Shown: positions 1-9,084 of the stretch, piece after piece | Numbering within the stretch: position 1 is the first letter of the stretch | Layout: every line of letters begins with the position of its first letter | Assembly: GCA_023381645.1 (NCBI GenBank) | Contig: JAMCRJ010000037.1 | Coordinates: forward strand, 1 to 64,000 | Source of the DNA: Gammaproteobacteria bacterium | GTDB taxonomy: Bacteria; Pseudomonadota; Gammaproteobacteria; Acidithiobacillales; Acidithiobacillaceae | Length of the DNA: 64,000 nucleotides | Direction of reading: 5' to 3' | Notes under the pieces: generated by a model | What the model saw: the letters and a program-made list of their open reading frames with translations, nothing else | The model's database searches: none | What the model was told of the DNA's origin: nothing | Position numbers and translations under genes: made by a program

Positions 1-2
1 CG

Positions 3-986
3 CGGCGCTATTTCGACCTGATGATGCAGATCGCCCGTATCCAGAAGGCGACCGTCCCTATCATGGAAATGATCGCCGCGCTGGGCATCGGGGTCATCAT
101 CTATCTGGGCGGCAGTCAGGTGGTGAACGGCGGCATGACGACCGGGGCCTTTTTCAGCTTCCTGACAGCGCTCGGGATGGTCTACGAGCCGCTGCGCCAG
201 CTTTCCTCGGCCAACAATCAACTGCAGCAGGGACTCTCAGCCGCAGACCGTCTTTTTGCCTGGCTGGATCAGCCCGCAGAATCCGGTACCCGTTCCGCCA
301 TCCCGCGCCCCTGGGGCACCTGGCAGTGCCACGACCTCCAATTGCAGATGAGCGGTGAGGCGATCTTGCGCGGACTCCACTTCACCATACCACCGTTGAG
401 CACGACCGCCATAGTCGGTTCCAGCGGTGGTGGAAAAACCAGTCTGGCGCGGGTGATGCTCGGCCTGCTGCCGCCCAGTGGGGGAGACATCACCGTGGCG
501 GGGCAATCCATCCGCGAACTTCCTTCCGGCGATTACCGCGGCTATTTCGCCTTTGTCGCCCAGGAGCCTGTGCTTTTCACCGGCAGCGCCCTCAGCAATA
601 TCGCCTACGCCGACGCGCAACCCGATCGCCAACGCGCCGAGGCCGCCGCGCGGCAGGCCCACACCTGGGATTTTCTGGCCACGACCGGCGGGCTGGACAC
701 CCTGATCAAGGGTAATGGCGGCAATCTTTCCGGGGGGCAGCGCCAGCGGCTCGCCATCGCCCGTGCGCTCTATCTGGATCGCCCCGTATTGGTTCTCGAC
801 GAGGCCACCAGCAACCTCGACAGCGAAAGTGAAGAACACATCGCAGAGACCCTCAGCGCTCTTCACGGCCGCAAAACCATCATCATCATCGCACACCGTC
901 CGCGCACCACCCGCCTCGCCGATCAGATCATCCGCCTCGAACGCGGCCGGATCGTGACGGATGACCAGGGGCACGGGGCCGCATAG
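3..986 (+). CDS. ABC exporter, MsbA-like, C-terminal part (5' truncated by window)
   Basis: The frame is open from base 3, so the gene begins outside the window; about 327 codons are present. The first ~80 residues are the last part of a transmembrane domain, with two hydrophobic stretches and the usual link into the nucleotide-binding domain. That domain is complete: Walker A GSSGGGKTS, Q-loop FVAQEPVLF, signature LSGGQRQRLAIA, Walker B VLVLDEATS and the H-loop IIIAHR. The half-transporter arrangement (membrane domain then ATPase in one chain) fits lipid A/peptide/drug exporters of the MsbA family, and the substrate cannot be read from this part. It ends 4 bp from the convergent gcvPB stop. 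The membrane half is needed to tell MsbA from a drug or protein exporter. Confidence 0.85.
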   Translation, partial: RRYFDLMMQIARIQKATVPIMEMIAALGIGVIIYLGGSQVVNGGMTTGAFFSFLTALGMVYEPLRQLSSANNQLQQGLSAADRLFAWLDQPAESGTRSAIPRPWGTWQCHDLQLQMSGEAILRGLHFTIPPLSTTAIVGSSGGGKTSLARVMLGLLPPSGGDITVAGQSIRELPSGDYRGYFAFVAQEPVLFTGSALSNIAYADAQPDRQRAEAAARQAHTWDFLATTGGLDTLIKGNGGNLSGGQRQRLAIARALYLDRPVLVLDEATSNLDSESEEHIAETLSALHGRKTIIIIAHRPRTTRLADQIIRLERGRIVTDDQGHGAA

Positions 987-990
987 CGGT

Positions 991-2430
991 TCAGACAGTC
1001 ACAAAGCCACCCGCGACATCCAGACGCCGCGCCGCCAGCGCTTCATCCAAGCGCCCCACCGGCAGATGATGGGGCGCTTCCCGCAAGAGTTCCGGCTGCT
1101 CCAGTGCCTCCCGGCGAATCTGCGCCATCACCACCACGAAACGGTCCAGCGTCGCCTTACTTTCCGTCTCCGTAGGCTCGATCAGCAAGCACTCGGGCAC
1201 CAGTTGCGGAAAGTAAATGGTCGGTGCGTGGATCCCGAAATCCAGCAGGCGCTTGGCCACATCCAGCGCCCGTATGCCCGTCGCCTTCTGCAGATCGCTG
1301 ACGCTCAGGATGAACTCGTGACTGGCCCGCCGCTCCGGGAAGGCCGCCTGATAGCCCACCCGCTGCAACTCCCTGAGCAGATAATTGGCATTGAGCGCGG
1401 CATAAGCCGATACCCGGCCCACTCCCGCCCGCCCCAGGCGCCGCAGGTAAGCATGGGCACGCAGCAATACGCCGATATTTCCGCCATGAGCGCTGAGCCG
1501 ACCAATGCTCTGGGGCAGATCCCCTTCATCCAGCCAGCGCGGCGCGCCTGCCGCTTCCCGTGCGACCACCGGCAGGGGCAGAAAAGGCCGCAGGCGTTCC
1601 TGTACCGCCACCGCACCCGCCCCCGGCCCGCCGCCGCCATGAGGCGTGGCAAAAGTCTTGTGCAGGTTCAGATGCATCGCATCAAAACCCATCTGCCCCG
1701 GCCGCACCCGCCCGAGAATGGCGTTGAGATTGGCGCCATCATAGTAGAGCAACCCCCCTGCCCCGTGAACGCGTGCCGCAATTTCGGTAATCTGGCGCTC
1801 AAACACCCCGAGGGTGGAGGGATTGGTCAACATGATCCCCGCAATATCCGGCCCCAGATGCTGATCCAAAAAGGCCATGTCCAGGTCACCATCGGCCAGA
1901 TTGGGGATTTCCACCACGTCAAAACCCGCCATCTGGGCACTGGCCGGATTGGTGCCGTGCGCCGCCGTGGGAATCAGCATCTTCCGCCGTCCATGGTCGC
2001 CGTGCGCCGCATGATAGGCGCGGATCATGGCGACACCCGCCAGTTCGCCCTGGGCGCCCGCCGCCGGGGCCAGGCTCACCGCAGCCATCCCCGTCGTCGT
2101 CGCCAGCCATTCCTGCAACTCCCAGAGCACGTGCAACAGTCCCTGCATACCCTGCGCCGGCGTATCCGGATGCAGACGCGCGAAGCCCGGCAGCGCAGCC
2201 ATGGTATGGGCAATCCGCGGATTATATTTCATGGTGCAGGAACCCAGCGGATAAAACTGGGTGTCGATGGAAAAATTTTTCTGCGATAACCGGGTGTAGT
2301 GGCGCAACACTTCCAGTTCGGCCGGATTGGGCAGATTCAGGGGTGCCTTCCGCAGCAGCTCCGCCGGAATATCAGACGGCAACTCCAGCGCCGGATAATG
2401 GTGATCGTGATCGAAAATGGAATCGCTCAT
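991..2430 (-). CDS. gcvPB: glycine dehydrogenase (decarboxylating) subunit 2, P-protein C-terminal half
   Basis: One half of the split, PLP-dependent P-protein of the glycine cleavage system; it decarboxylates glycine and passes aminomethyl to lipoyl-GcvH. 479 residues from the ATG that overlaps the gcvPA stop by 4 bp (ATGA). A longer in-frame reading from 2538 would run into gcvPA and is not used. The PLP-lysine motif NLHKTFATPHGGGG is at residues 255-268, with the Schiff-base lysine at about 258. Residues 61-75 (PLGSCTMKYNPR) are the usual N-terminal signature of this subunit. Last gene of a four-gene operon gcvT-gcvH-gcvPA-gcvPB with 4-bp overlaps or very short gaps, which implies translational coupling. 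Confidence 0.97.
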   Translation of the reverse strand: MSDSIFDHDHHYPALELPSDIPAELLRKAPLNLPNPAELEVLRHYTRLSQKNFSIDTQFYPLGSCTMKYNPRIAHTMAALPGFARLHPDTPAQGMQGLLHVLWELQEWLATTTGMAAVSLAPAAGAQGELAGVAMIRAYHAAHGDHGRRKMLIPTAAHGTNPASAQMAGFDVVEIPNLADGDLDMAFLDQHLGPDIAGIMLTNPSTLGVFERQITEIAARVHGAGGLLYYDGANLNAILGRVRPGQMGFDAMHLNLHKTFATPHGGGGPGAGAVAVQERLRPFLPLPVVAREAAGAPRWLDEGDLPQSIGRLSAHGGNIGVLLRAHAYLRRLGRAGVGRVSAYAALNANYLLRELQRVGYQAAFPERRASHEFILSVSDLQKATGIRALDVAKRLLDFGIHAPTIYFPQLVPECLLIEPTETESKATLDRFVVVMAQIRREALEQPELLREAPHHLPVGRLDEALAARRLDVAGGFVTV

Positions 2431-3770
2431 AAGGTCTCCAGCACAGAGGTCAGCGCATCGCGATACACCAGCAGATCGGCCTCTTCCAGCAGTTCGGTGG
2501 TACATACCAGCAGGTCGCCCGCTTCCCCCATCCCCCAATCAGAGAGCGGGAGTCCCGCCAGCAGACCGTGGCCCAACAGCGCATCCCGTACCGCCACGGC
2601 AGCATGTGGCAGACGCAGCACAAACTCGTGAAAGAAAGGCCCACCGTAGGGCAGGCTCACGCCCGGCACGACCGTCAACAGTTCCCGCAGCCGCAGGGCA
2701 CGTTCATGGCACAGCATCGCCGTCTGCTGCAAGCCGTGCCCGCCCAGCGTCGCCATGTGGATGGTCGCTGCTGTCACCATCAGGCCCTGATTGGTGCAGA
2801 TGTTGCTCGTCGCCTTGCCCCGGCGAATATGCTGCTCCCGCGCCTGCAAGGTCAGACAAAAGCCCTCACGGCCCTGCCCGTCCACGGTTTTGGCGACCAG
2901 TCGCCCAGGTAACTGGCGCACGTGGGCCTTGCGGCAGGCGAGAAAACCAAAGTAAGGCCCGCCGCCGCTCAGGGGAATCCCCAGCGGCTGACCCTCGCCC
3001 ACCGCCATATCCGCGCCCTGTGTGCCCCAATCCCCCGGTGCCTTCAGCAAGGCCAGCGCCAGCGGATTAACTACCGCGACAGCGAGCAGGCCATGGGCAT
3101 GGGCCCAGTCGGTCAGCGCATCCACCGGCTCCAGCAGACCCAGGGCGTTGCTCTGGGGAATAATCAGTGCCGCCGCATCCCCCGCATCCGCGGGCAATAT
3201 CAGGGTGCCCGTAGCACGGTCATAAGGCACGCTCACCAAACGGATGTTTTGCAAACCAAGCACGGTGTCCAGCACCCGCCGCCAGCCCGGCAGCAGATTC
3301 TCCGGCACCAGGATGGATTTGTCGCTGCCCTGAATACGCAACGCCATCAGACAGGCCTCGGCCAACCCCGAAGCTCCGTCATAGAGGGAGGCATTACTCA
3401 CCTCCAGCCCCGTCAGCCGGGTGATGAAGCTCTGATACTCGTAAATGAGCTGCAGCGTACCCTGGCTGGCTTCCGCCTGATACGGCGTATAAGCGGAATA
3501 AAACTCGCCGCGCCCAGCAATTTCCCAGACGATGGCCGGGATATGGTGGGCATAAGCCCCGCCCCCCGCAAAGCAGCGCAGCGGCGCGTTGGCCAGCGCC
3601 CTTCCCTCCAGTTCCCTCAGCAGCGCCATTTCCGACAGTCCCTCTGGCAAGGCCATGTCCTGCACCTGCAAGACCGGAGGAATTTCGTCGAAAAGCTGGT
3701 CGAGGCGCTCAACGCCGACGGCGGCCAACATCGCCGCCGTCTCCACTGCATCGTGGGGAATATAGGGCAT
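2427..3770 (-). CDS. gcvPA: glycine dehydrogenase (decarboxylating) subunit 1, P-protein N-terminal half
   Basis: 447 residues, the partner half of the split P-protein; the subunit has the PLP-enzyme fold but not the catalytic lysine. It begins with MPYIPHDAVETAAML, typical of this subunit, and contains SGGGPYFGFLACR in the middle. The ATG lies 5 bp after the gcvH stop and its own stop overlaps the gcvPB start, so the two halves are made from neighbouring, coupled cistrons. A two-chain P-protein is common in many bacteria and archaea, whereas enterics use one fused chain. Confidence 0.97.
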   Translation of the reverse strand: MPYIPHDAVETAAMLAAVGVERLDQLFDEIPPVLQVQDMALPEGLSEMALLRELEGRALANAPLRCFAGGGAYAHHIPAIVWEIAGRGEFYSAYTPYQAEASQGTLQLIYEYQSFITRLTGLEVSNASLYDGASGLAEACLMALRIQGSDKSILVPENLLPGWRRVLDTVLGLQNIRLVSVPYDRATGTLILPADAGDAAALIIPQSNALGLLEPVDALTDWAHAHGLLAVAVVNPLALALLKAPGDWGTQGADMAVGEGQPLGIPLSGGGPYFGFLACRKAHVRQLPGRLVAKTVDGQGREGFCLTLQAREQHIRRGKATSNICTNQGLMVTAATIHMATLGGHGLQQTAMLCHERALRLRELLTVVPGVSLPYGGPFFHEFVLRLPHAAVAVRDALLGHGLLAGLPLSDWGMGEAGDLLVCTTELLEEADLLVYRDALTSVLETL

Positions 3771-3775
3771 AACCG

Positions 3776-4159
3776 TCAGACCTCCGCGATCTTGGCGTAG
3801 GCCGCCGCATCCATCAGCCCGTTACCAGCGGAGTCACCCGCTTCCACCACCATGATCCAGCCCCGGCCATAGGGGTCTTCATTGAGCCACTGCGGGTTAT
3901 CCCCCAGCCCGTCGTTACGCTCCACCACCGTGCCGTCGAGTGGCGCATACAAATCCGCCGCCGCCTTGACCGACTCCAGCACGCCGCAGACCGCACCACC
4001 GCGAATCGCTTTGCCCGGCTCCGGGGCCTCTACGAACACCAGATCCCCCAGCAATTCCTGGGCGTGATCGGTAATTCCCACCCGGTAGCGCCCGCCTCCC
4101 AGGTCTTCCACCCACTCATGGGTATCACTGTAACGCAAGGTTTCCGGAATTTTGCTCAT
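3776..4159 (-). CDS. gcvH: glycine cleavage system H protein (lipoyl carrier)
   Basis: 127 residues, normal length for GcvH. The lipoylation site is plain: LESVKAAADLYAP, with the modified lysine at residue 65. This small protein shuttles the aminomethyl group between P- and T-protein and is reoxidised by a lipoamide dehydrogenase. No L-protein gene lies in the operon; the flavoprotein at 22530-23948 is a candidate from elsewhere in the window. The ATG overlaps the gcvT stop by 4 bp. Confidence 0.97.
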   Translation of the reverse strand: MSKIPETLRYSDTHEWVEDLGGGRYRVGITDHAQELLGDLVFVEAPEPGKAIRGGAVCGVLESVKAAADLYAPLDGTVVERNDGLGDNPQWLNEDPYGRGWIMVVEAGDSAGNGLMDAAAYAKIAEV

Positions 4160-5283
4160 ATTTCATGCTCCTCAGGAAAGGAAAAGGTTGCCGCCCCGTT
4201 GCGCCAGAAGGGCGGCTTTATCACTAGCGCCGGACGCCGCACTCCACGCACCACAACGGCGCATGCGGCCTTCGGCTCCAGTGCCGCATCCACACGGGCC
4301 AGCGCCATACCGCACTGCAGGCTGGGCGAGAAAATACCACTGGTAACCACCCCACATGGCTGCCCCGCCGCATTTTCCACCACATAACCATGCCGGGGAA
4401 TGCCTTCGCGCAACGCCAGGCCGATGAGCTTGTCACCACCGCCCGCGGCCAACTGCGCCTCCAGCGCCACCCGCCCCAGAAAATCCCGGTCTGCGGCCCG
4501 CAAGTCCACGGTCCAGCCCAGATTGCTGGCATAAGGCGAAACCGCCGTCGTCATATCCTGACCGTAAAGATCCAGCCCCGCCTCCAGCCGCAGACTATCC
4601 CGCGCCGCCAGACCCGCAGGGCGCACACCCACCACCAGCAACCGGTCTGCCAAGTCTGTTAACAGCCCGTTGGCGGCAACGATTTCGACGCCATCCTCGC
4701 CGGTATAGCCGGTTCGCCCGACAAAAAAATCTCCCTGTTCCAACGCGTGAAAAACGCCCAGATCCGCCAACGCCGGAATCGTCAGTACCGTCGCCGCCAG
4801 CGCCCGCGCCGTCGGTCCCTGTACCGCGAGAATCCCCAGATCTGGCCGCTTCTGCAGAGTCACGTGCCAGCCATGGGTATCCGCGATGGCCTGCAGGTGC
4901 GCCGTATCCGCCTCCGCACCCCCCGCATTCAGCACGATCCGATACCGGCCTCCGCCACGATGGTAGACGATCAGATCGTCGACAATCCCGCCGTCGCCCT
5001 GCAACATCGTGCTGTACAGCGCCTTGCCCGGCTCCGCGTCCAGCTTTGCCACATCGTTGGCCAGCGCATACCGCAGCAGCACCCGGGCCTCTGGCCCGCT
5101 CACATCCAGAGGCCGCATGTGCGAGACGTCAAACAGTCCCGCTGCCCGCCGCACCGCCTCATGCTCGGCCAGTTGCGAGCCGTAGTTCAGAGGCATCTCC
5201 CAGCCAGCGAAATCCACCATGCGCGCGCCGTGGGCCACATGCCAATCATAGAGCGCCGTGCGCCGTGCTGAGATTGTGCTCAT
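4156..5283 (-). CDS. gcvT: aminomethyltransferase, glycine cleavage T protein
   Basis: 375 residues from the ATG at 5283; an upstream in-frame start at 5337 would add residues that do not look like the family. The protein starts with a folate-binding GcvT domain (ALYDWHVAHGARMVDFAGW, then LFDVSHM) and ends with the C-terminal barrel. It moves the methylene group from the H-protein arm to tetrahydrofolate and releases ammonia. First gene of the gcv operon. The roughly 90 bp between it and yajQ are too short for a tandem glycine riboswitch, and I see no such element. Confidence 0.95.
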   Translation of the reverse strand: MSTISARRTALYDWHVAHGARMVDFAGWEMPLNYGSQLAEHEAVRRAAGLFDVSHMRPLDVSGPEARVLLRYALANDVAKLDAEPGKALYSTMLQGDGGIVDDLIVYHRGGGRYRIVLNAGGAEADTAHLQAIADTHGWHVTLQKRPDLGILAVQGPTARALAATVLTIPALADLGVFHALEQGDFFVGRTGYTGEDGVEIVAANGLLTDLADRLLVVGVRPAGLAARDSLRLEAGLDLYGQDMTTAVSPYASNLGWTVDLRAADRDFLGRVALEAQLAAGGGDKLIGLALREGIPRHGYVVENAAGQPCGVVTSGIFSPSLQCGMALARVDAALEPKAACAVVVRGVRRPALVIKPPFWRNGAATFSFPEEHEI

Positions 5284-5375
5284 AAAGGGGCCACCACCGC
5301 TGTCACGCACGGCCTCCCTGCAATAAGCACTGCCCATTTTGTCTTATTCATGCCATCCCTCTTTGATGCTTGCGA

Positions 5376-5861
5376 TTAGTCCCGGAAGTTGTTGAATTGT
5401 ATTGGCAGACCAAAATCGTGACCGCGCAGCGCGGCAATGGCCGCCTGCAACTCGTCCCGGCTCTTGCCCGACACCCGCAACTGATCCCCCTGGATACTGC
5501 CCTGGGCCTTGAACTTCCCATCTTTTAGAAATTTAATCATGCGCTTGGATACTTCGGTCTCCAGACCCACTTTCAGGCCCAGCACCTGCCGCTCCATCCC
5601 GCCCGCCGCAGCGGCCACCTTGCCCACATCCAGGGCCTTCAGATCCACTCCGCGCTTCACCAGACGCGCCGAGAGCAGGTCGATCATCTGCCCCAACTTA
5701 TACTCGTCCTCGGCAACGAGGATGATCTCCTTCTCCTTCCGCTCCATCGACGCCTTGCTGCCCTTGAAGTCATAACGGGTGGTGATTTCCTTCACCGTTG
5801 TATGCAGTGCATTGTCCACTTCCTGCATATCCACTTCGGATACCACATCAAAACTCGGCAT
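5376..5861 (-). CDS. yajQ: YajQ family nucleotide-binding protein
   Basis: 161 residues with the family N-terminus [18 protein letters not shown] and the C-terminal [10 protein letters not shown] ... FNNFRD ending. Full length for the YajQ/UPF0234 family, two ferredoxin-like domains. Some members bind cyclic di-GMP and act as effectors; others bind nucleotides or RNA, so the exact role here is open. It lies in the same direction as the gcv operon (gap about 90 bp) and 6 bp after moaE, so it could be read from the moa promoter. Confidence 0.93.
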   Translation of the reverse strand: MPSFDVVSEVDMQEVDNALHTTVKEITTRYDFKGSKASMERKEKEIILVAEDEYKLGQMIDLLSARLVKRGVDLKALDVGKVAAAAGGMERQVLGLKVGLETEVSKRMIKFLKDGKFKAQGSIQGDQLRVSGKSRDELQAAIAALRGHDFGLPIQFNNFRD

Positions 5862-5867
5862 AAAATC

Positions 5868-6362
5868 TCACTTCAACTGTGTATGGGAATGGGAAACATG
5901 GGGCGCATGGGTATGCCCCTCGCGGCTCCCGGCCCGGCAGCCGGGACAATCAGTCACCCAGCGCACCCCCTCCGGGGTGATCTCTTTTTTCCAGAAGGGC
6001 GCGCTGGTTTTCAGTACATCGATCAGGAAGCGGCAGGCGTCAAAGGCCGCCGCCCGGTGCCGCGACCAGACCGCCACCATCACAATATTTTCCTGGGGCG
6101 CCAGATGACCATAACGATGAATGACCAGAGTATCGAGAATATCGTAACGCTTGGCCGCCTCGACACTGATGCGTTCGAGTTCGCGCTCCGTCATCCCCGG
6201 ATAGTGCTCGATCTCCATGGCGAGGATATCCGCCGCCTCACTATAATCGCGCACCGTCCCGATAAAGGTGACCGAGCCACCCGCTCCGGCGATGGCATCC
6301 GCCGGAAAGGCCGCCATCTCCGCCATCGGATCAAAGTATTCCTGCTGAACTTTAACGAGCAC
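5868..6362 (-). CDS. moaE: molybdopterin synthase catalytic subunit
   Basis: 164 residues from a GTG start two bases after the moaD stop. Family features: GSVTFIGTVRD near residues 29-39, YPGMTERELE, HRYGHLAPQENIV, and the catalytic lysine segment SAPFWKKE (Lys125/126). MoaE uses the C-terminal thiocarboxylate of MoaD to convert precursor Z to molybdopterin. The last ~20 residues form a histidine-rich tail (six His), which is longer than the usual MoaE end and may bind metal. Coupled to moaD. Confidence 0.95.
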   Translation of the reverse strand: MLVKVQQEYFDPMAEMAAFPADAIAGAGGSVTFIGTVRDYSEAADILAMEIEHYPGMTERELERISVEAAKRYDILDTLVIHRYGHLAPQENIVMVAVWSRHRAAAFDACRFLIDVLKTSAPFWKKEITPEGVRWVTDCPGCRAGSREGHTHAPHVSHSHTQLK

Positions 6363-6364
6363 GG

Positions 6365-6607
6365 CTAACCACCGGTTACAGGTGGAAAAAACGCCACCTC
6401 ATCGCCATCGCGAACCACATCGGAGAAAGGCACGTGCCGTAGGTTCACTGCCGCCAGCAGATGCGCGCCCTGCAGCACCACGCCGACTTCATCCTCCGCC
6501 AGCGCCAGGACCTCCGCCACCGTAGCACCACCTTCAGGCATCGGCAGAGATATTTCTCCGATCCCGACACGCTCGCGCACGCTGGCAAAAAACTTCACAT
6601 GGATCAT
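6365..6607 (-). CDS. moaD: molybdopterin synthase sulfur-carrier subunit
   Basis: 80 residues from the ATG at 6607, which has a GAGGTG ribosome site 9 bases upstream; a start at 6634 would fall on that site. Ubiquitin-like fold with FASVRERVG at the start and the essential C-terminal Gly-Gly (FPPVTGG), which becomes the thiocarboxylate sulfur donor. Followed at once by moaE, forming the two-subunit synthase. Confidence 0.93.
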   Translation of the reverse strand: MIHVKFFASVRERVGIGEISLPMPEGGATVAEVLALAEDEVGVVLQGAHLLAAVNLRHVPFSDVVRDGDEVAFFPPVTGG

Positions 6608-6679
6608 GAAAGGAGGCACCTCGGCAAGAGGCAAAATGATAACCCCCGCGGCACTCAGGGTTCAACCATACCCGGAATC

Positions 6680-6714
6680 TTTACAGCTATCGCCTTTCCG
6701 CCTATCTTGGCGCC
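6680..6714 (+). promoter_or_regulatory. possible sigma-70 promoter of sohB with almost no leader
   Basis: TTTACA (6680-6685), a 17-bp spacer, then TATCTT (6703-6708), followed by 6 bp to the sohB ATG. If used, transcription would begin at about the ATG itself, giving a leaderless message; no Shine-Dalgarno is visible before the ATG. Sequence match only. Confidence 0.4.
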
Positions 6715-7719
6715 ATGGAAACCTTCTTCAGCCATTACCTGATCTTCCTTGCCGACACTGCCACCATCGTGGTCGCCCTGCTCGTCGTCGTGGGCGGCAT
6801 CGCCGCCATCGCCCTGAACAAACGCAAAAGCCCCGCATCAGGGCAGGTGCAGGTCACCGACCTGCGCAAGCAATTAGAACAATCCGGCGAAAACGTCCAG
6901 CAATACCGGCTGGACAAAAAGGCCCTGAAAATCCATCGGAAGGCCCTCAAGAAAGACCGCAAAGACAGGGCCAACGACCCTCTTGCCGAAAGCTGCGCCT
7001 ATCTGCTCGACTTCAAGGGCGACATCCGCGCCTCCGCCGTCGGCGCCCTGCGTGAAGAAATCTCCGCCATCATCCAGGCCGCCAAACCCGGCGACACCGT
7101 CCTGCTGCGCCTGGAAAGCGGCGGCGGCATGGTCAACACCTACGGTCTCGCCTCGGCCCAGTTATTACGTCTGCGCGCCGCCAAGATTCATCTCACGGTG
7201 CTGGTCGACGCCGTCGCCGCCAGTGGCGGTTACATGATGGCGGTCACCGCTGACCGTATCGTCGCCAGCCCCTTCGCCCTCATCGGATCCATCGGCGTCG
7301 TCGCCCAGATCCCCAACTTCCACCGCTGGCTGCAGGATCGCAACATCGACTGGGAACAGTTTACCGCCGGCAAATTCAAGCGCACCGTCACCCTGTTCGG
7401 CGAGAACACCGAAACCGGCCGTGCCAAGCTGCGCGAAGAACTGGAAGAAACCCACGCCCAGTTCCGCGACTTCGTCCGGCAATACCGTCCGCAACTGGAT
7501 TTGGAACAAGTCGCCACTGGCGAAGCCTGGCTGGGCAACAAGGCCCGCCAGCTCGGATTGGTGGATGATCTCGCCACCAGCGACGAGATCATCCTGGAAG
7601 CCGCGCGACAGGGCAAAGTGCTCGCCCTCCATTATCAGCGCCAAAAGACACTCCCCCAACGCCTCGGCCTCGCCGCCCAGCAAAGCTGGGACAAACTCTG
7701 GCAGCCGCCCATCTCCTGA
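6715..7719 (+). CDS. sohB: inner-membrane peptidase, S49 family (SohB)
   Basis: 334 residues. One N-terminal membrane helix (about 13-35), a basic linker, then the S49 protease domain. Nucleophile Ser170 in VAASGGYMMAV and the general-base lysine in AGKFKRTVTLFGENT (around 220-222) give a Ser/Lys dyad as in SohB/SppA. The start METFFSHYLIFLADTATIVV aligns with SohB N-termini, which supports this ATG although no ribosome site is visible. Divergent from moaD. Likely a periplasm-facing protease for membrane-protein or signal-peptide turnover. Confidence 0.93.
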   Translation: METFFSHYLIFLADTATIVVALLVVVGGIAAIALNKRKSPASGQVQVTDLRKQLEQSGENVQQYRLDKKALKIHRKALKKDRKDRANDPLAESCAYLLDFKGDIRASAVGALREEISAIIQAAKPGDTVLLRLESGGGMVNTYGLASAQLLRLRAAKIHLTVLVDAVAASGGYMMAVTADRIVASPFALIGSIGVVAQIPNFHRWLQDRNIDWEQFTAGKFKRTVTLFGENTETGRAKLREELEETHAQFRDFVRQYRPQLDLEQVATGEAWLGNKARQLGLVDDLATSDEIILEAARQGKVLALHYQRQKTLPQRLGLAAQQSWDKLWQPPIS

Positions 7720-7824
7720 AATATCTCGTTCCAGTCCCGCCGGTCCGCCACAGCACAACGCCCGTTGCAAATTGACCGGACTGTTCTAAATGGGTGAGCA
7801 GTAACGACAGGAACGGGTGAACGC

Positions 7825-9084
7825 ATGGCGACAGCCTTGGGCAAAGACAAGAAATCCGCACTCCGCGAGGCAAAGACCTACGACTTTACGTGGGAGGCCA
7901 CCTCGCCCGGCGGAAAAGAAAAGAAAAAAGGCGAAATGAACGCCGTCTCCGCCAACGCCGTGCGCTCCAACCTGCGCCGGATGGGACTGGTACCAACGGT
8001 GGTGCGCAAAGCGCCGCAGCCCCTCTTCGGTGGAAAGGGTGTCAAGGAAGCGCAACTGGTGGTGATGGTCCGCCAGCTCTCCACCATGATCAACGCCGGT
8101 GTGCCCATCGTGCAGTCATTCGAACTACTGGTATCCGCGACCGCAGGCAGCGGCATGAAAAAACTGCTCAAGGGGATTCTCAACCACCTCAAAGAAGGTG
8201 AATCCCTGTCCCAGGCCATGGCACACTTCCCCAAATATTTCGACCGCCTTTTCGTGTCCCTGGTCGCCGCCGGTGAGCAGGGGGGCATCCTCGACACCAT
8301 CCTCCTGCGCCTGGCCGAATATCGCGAAAAGACCCTGGCGCTGAACAAAAAGATCAAGTCGGCCATGTTCTACCCGGCGGCCATCATCACCGTCATGGTC
8401 GTGGTCGTGGTGATCCTGATGATTTTCGTCATCCCGGTGTTCTCGCAACTGTTCAGCAGCTTCGGTGCCACCCTGCCGCTGCTGACACAGGTCGTCATCA
8501 ACATCTCCAACTGGATGAAAAGTCACTGGTACATCGTGGTGCTCGTACCCATCGCCTCGGTATGGCTCTTTATCTACGCCTACAAGCACAACCTGTCCTT
8601 CAAAACCGTCATAGACCGCTTCTCCCTGAAAATCCCGGTGCTCGGCGATATCCTGCTGAAAGGTGCGGTGGCGCGCTTCATGCGCACTTTGTCCACCATG
8701 CAGGGGGCAGGCGTGCCCATCATGGAAGCCCTGGCGACCCTTTCCAAAGTGTCCGGTAACGTCATCATCGAGCGCAGCGTCCTGGCTGCCCGTGACGACG
8801 TCGCCACCGGCGGGCGCATCACCACTCAACTCAAAGCCGACGGCATCTTTCCCATCATGGCCACTCAGATGCTCGCCATCGGTGAGGAGACCGGCGCCAT
8901 CGAAGTCATGTCCGGGAAGGTTGCCGACTTTTACGAGAACGAGGTCGAAGAAGCGGTCAGTCGCCTCTCCACCCTCATGGAACCGATGATCATGGTGGTG
9001 CTCGGCATCATCGTCGGCACCCTGGTCGTCGCCATGTACCTGCCGATCTTCAAGATGGGCGCGGTGGTGACGCATGGGGGGTGA
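7825..9084 (+). CDS. pilC: type IV pilus inner-membrane platform protein
   Basis: 419 residues, normal PilC/GspF size. Two repeated GspF domains: the first about 75-200 (LVVMVRQLSTMINAGVPIVQ), the second about 275-400 (RFMRTLSTMQGAGVPIMEAL), with hydrophobic helices near 180-205, 225-245 and 385-410. It anchors the pilus motor ATPases and pilin assembly in the inner membrane. The motor genes pilB/pilT are not here. The minor-pilin genes follow directly, fimT overlapping by about 10 bp if its upstream start is used. Confidence 0.95.
   Translation: MATALGKDKKSALREAKTYDFTWEATSPGGKEKKKGEMNAVSANAVRSNLRRMGLVPTVVRKAPQPLFGGKGVKEAQLVVMVRQLSTMINAGVPIVQSFELLVSATAGSGMKKLLKGILNHLKEGESLSQAMAHFPKYFDRLFVSLVAAGEQGGILDTILLRLAEYREKTLALNKKIKSAMFYPAAIITVMVVVVVILMIFVIPVFSQLFSSFGATLPLLTQVVINISNWMKSHWYIVVLVPIASVWLFIYAYKHNLSFKTVIDRFSLKIPVLGDILLKGAVARFMRTLSTMQGAGVPIMEALATLSKVSGNVIIERSVLAARDDVATGGRITTQLKADGIFPIMATQMLAIGEETGAIEVMSGKVADFYENEVEEAVSRLSTLMEPMIMVVLGIIVGTLVVAMYLPIFKMGAVVTHGG

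Noticed and set aside
961..2289. Open frame of 442 codons on the plus strand opposite gcvPB
   Set aside because: Its product is rich in Arg, His, Pro and Gln with no family features; it is the complement of a conserved gene in high-GC DNA.
5284..5375. Glycine riboswitch before gcvT
   Set aside because: The space is only about 90 bp and lacks the conserved tandem aptamer sequence.
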